Below, piece by piece: positions 17,940 to 18,267 of a DNA stretch of 18,267 nucleotides. Origin of the DNA: Chromera velia (taxonomy: Eukaryota; Sar; Chromeraceae). The translations under genes were made by a program, and so were the position numbers. Position 1 is the stretch's first letter. Every line of letters begins with the position of its first letter. The notes below the pieces were generated by a model. It was given only the letters and a program-made list of their open reading frames with translations. It did no database searches and was not told the DNA's origin. Location: contig JAHBMJ010002529.1 of assembly GCA_018398765.1 (NCBI GenBank), positions 1 to 18,267 of the forward strand. Reading direction: 5' to 3'.

Positions 17940-18267
17940 CAAGCAAGCTTGCGAACGGCCCCGGAAAGCAAGAAAAATGAGAACTGCACGATTGACGCAC
18001 GCCAGCCCCCCCCCCCCCCCCCCCCCCCCGCGGGAAAAAAGCATGCGCGGAACCCCCCCCTCCCCCAGGAAAAAAGCCCGAAGGTAAGTAGAGATCTAGC
18101 TGAAACCCATCTGACGCACGCATCTCGTAAATTCAACCTTTCGGGGCCAGGTTTTTTGTGAAAGATCTGATACATACAAGCAAGCTTGCGAACAGCCCCG
18201 AAAAACAAGAAAAATGAGAATTGCATGATTAACACATGCTAGCCTCGCGCTGACCCCCCCCCCCCCC
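17940..18267. repeat. Diverged direct repeat with poly-C runs, period about 238 bp
   Basis: The unit AAGCAAGCTTGCGAAC, then AAGAAAAATGAGAA, a GATT-containing stretch and a C run, occurs at about 17940-18029 and again at about 18178-18267. Between them a GGAAAAAAGC word after a C run is also duplicated (about 18033 and 18067). The second copy ends in a C run at the window edge, so the array probably continues. Confidence 0.75.
18006..18029. repeat. Poly-C tract of about 24 bases
   Basis: An uninterrupted C run within the first copy of the 238-bp-spaced repeat. Further C runs lie at about 18053-18060 and at 18254-18267. Confidence 0.85.

Larger units (their letters stand above)
17320..18267. 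other. Upstream region of the LRR gene, non-coding
   Basis: I see no gene. The longest plus-strand frame (17434-17799) has no coding character. The 5' UTR and promoter of the LRR gene should lie in the left part, but no TATA or initiator can be defended. From about 17815 to the window edge the sequence is made of degenerate repeats and C runs, listed separately. Confidence 0.5.

Noticed and set aside
17940-18267. CRISPR-like array at the right end
   Set aside because: The repeats are few, diverged and unevenly spaced, with poly-C rather than unique spacers, in an intron-rich eukaryotic context.

Overview
The window looks like nuclear DNA of an intron-rich, repeat-rich protist. The best guess is a chromerid alga (Chromera velia-like), with a coccidian apicomplexan as the alternative. 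This is inferred from style, not from a marker gene: many short exons with GT-AG introns, introns full of microsatellites and homopolymers, scattered TGCATGC motifs, and a long RNI-like leucine-rich-repeat (LRR) protein. I see no bacterial operon, rRNA, tRNA or CRISPR array.

Layout. Bases 1-2571 are AT-rich and non-coding, with a 53-bp tandem duplication near 778-883. From about 10825 down to 2572 on the minus strand I can build a phase-consistent gene of about 15 exons (about 1013 codons) encoding a protein I do not recognise. Its N-terminal half is acidic, Ser/Gly/Glu-rich and probably disordered. Its C-terminal half is helical and resembles HEAT/ARM-type repeats. Its introns carry most of the simple repeats: (CT)(CA)(GA) composites, a run of about 30 C, and a poly-T run. 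Bases 10826-12404 are intergenic. They hold a short GC-rich island (about 11213-11275) and a 551-bp non-autonomous DNA transposon (11455-12005) with terminal inverted repeats and an exact 10-bp target-site duplication, which fits a Mutator-like MITE. From 17319 down to 12405 on the minus strand lies a nine-exon LRR gene. All exon phases agree and the total is 2463 nt (820 residues plus stop). The right end (17320-18267) is the upstream region of that gene and contains degenerate minisatellite-like repeats with poly-C runs, continuing off the window edge.

Both genes are transcribed leftwards. Nothing in the sequence ties them functionally. Exon borders were placed by eye from splice consensus, reading-frame continuity and G/C-rich third codon positions. 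RNA evidence would be needed to confirm individual junctions, especially in the left-hand gene.
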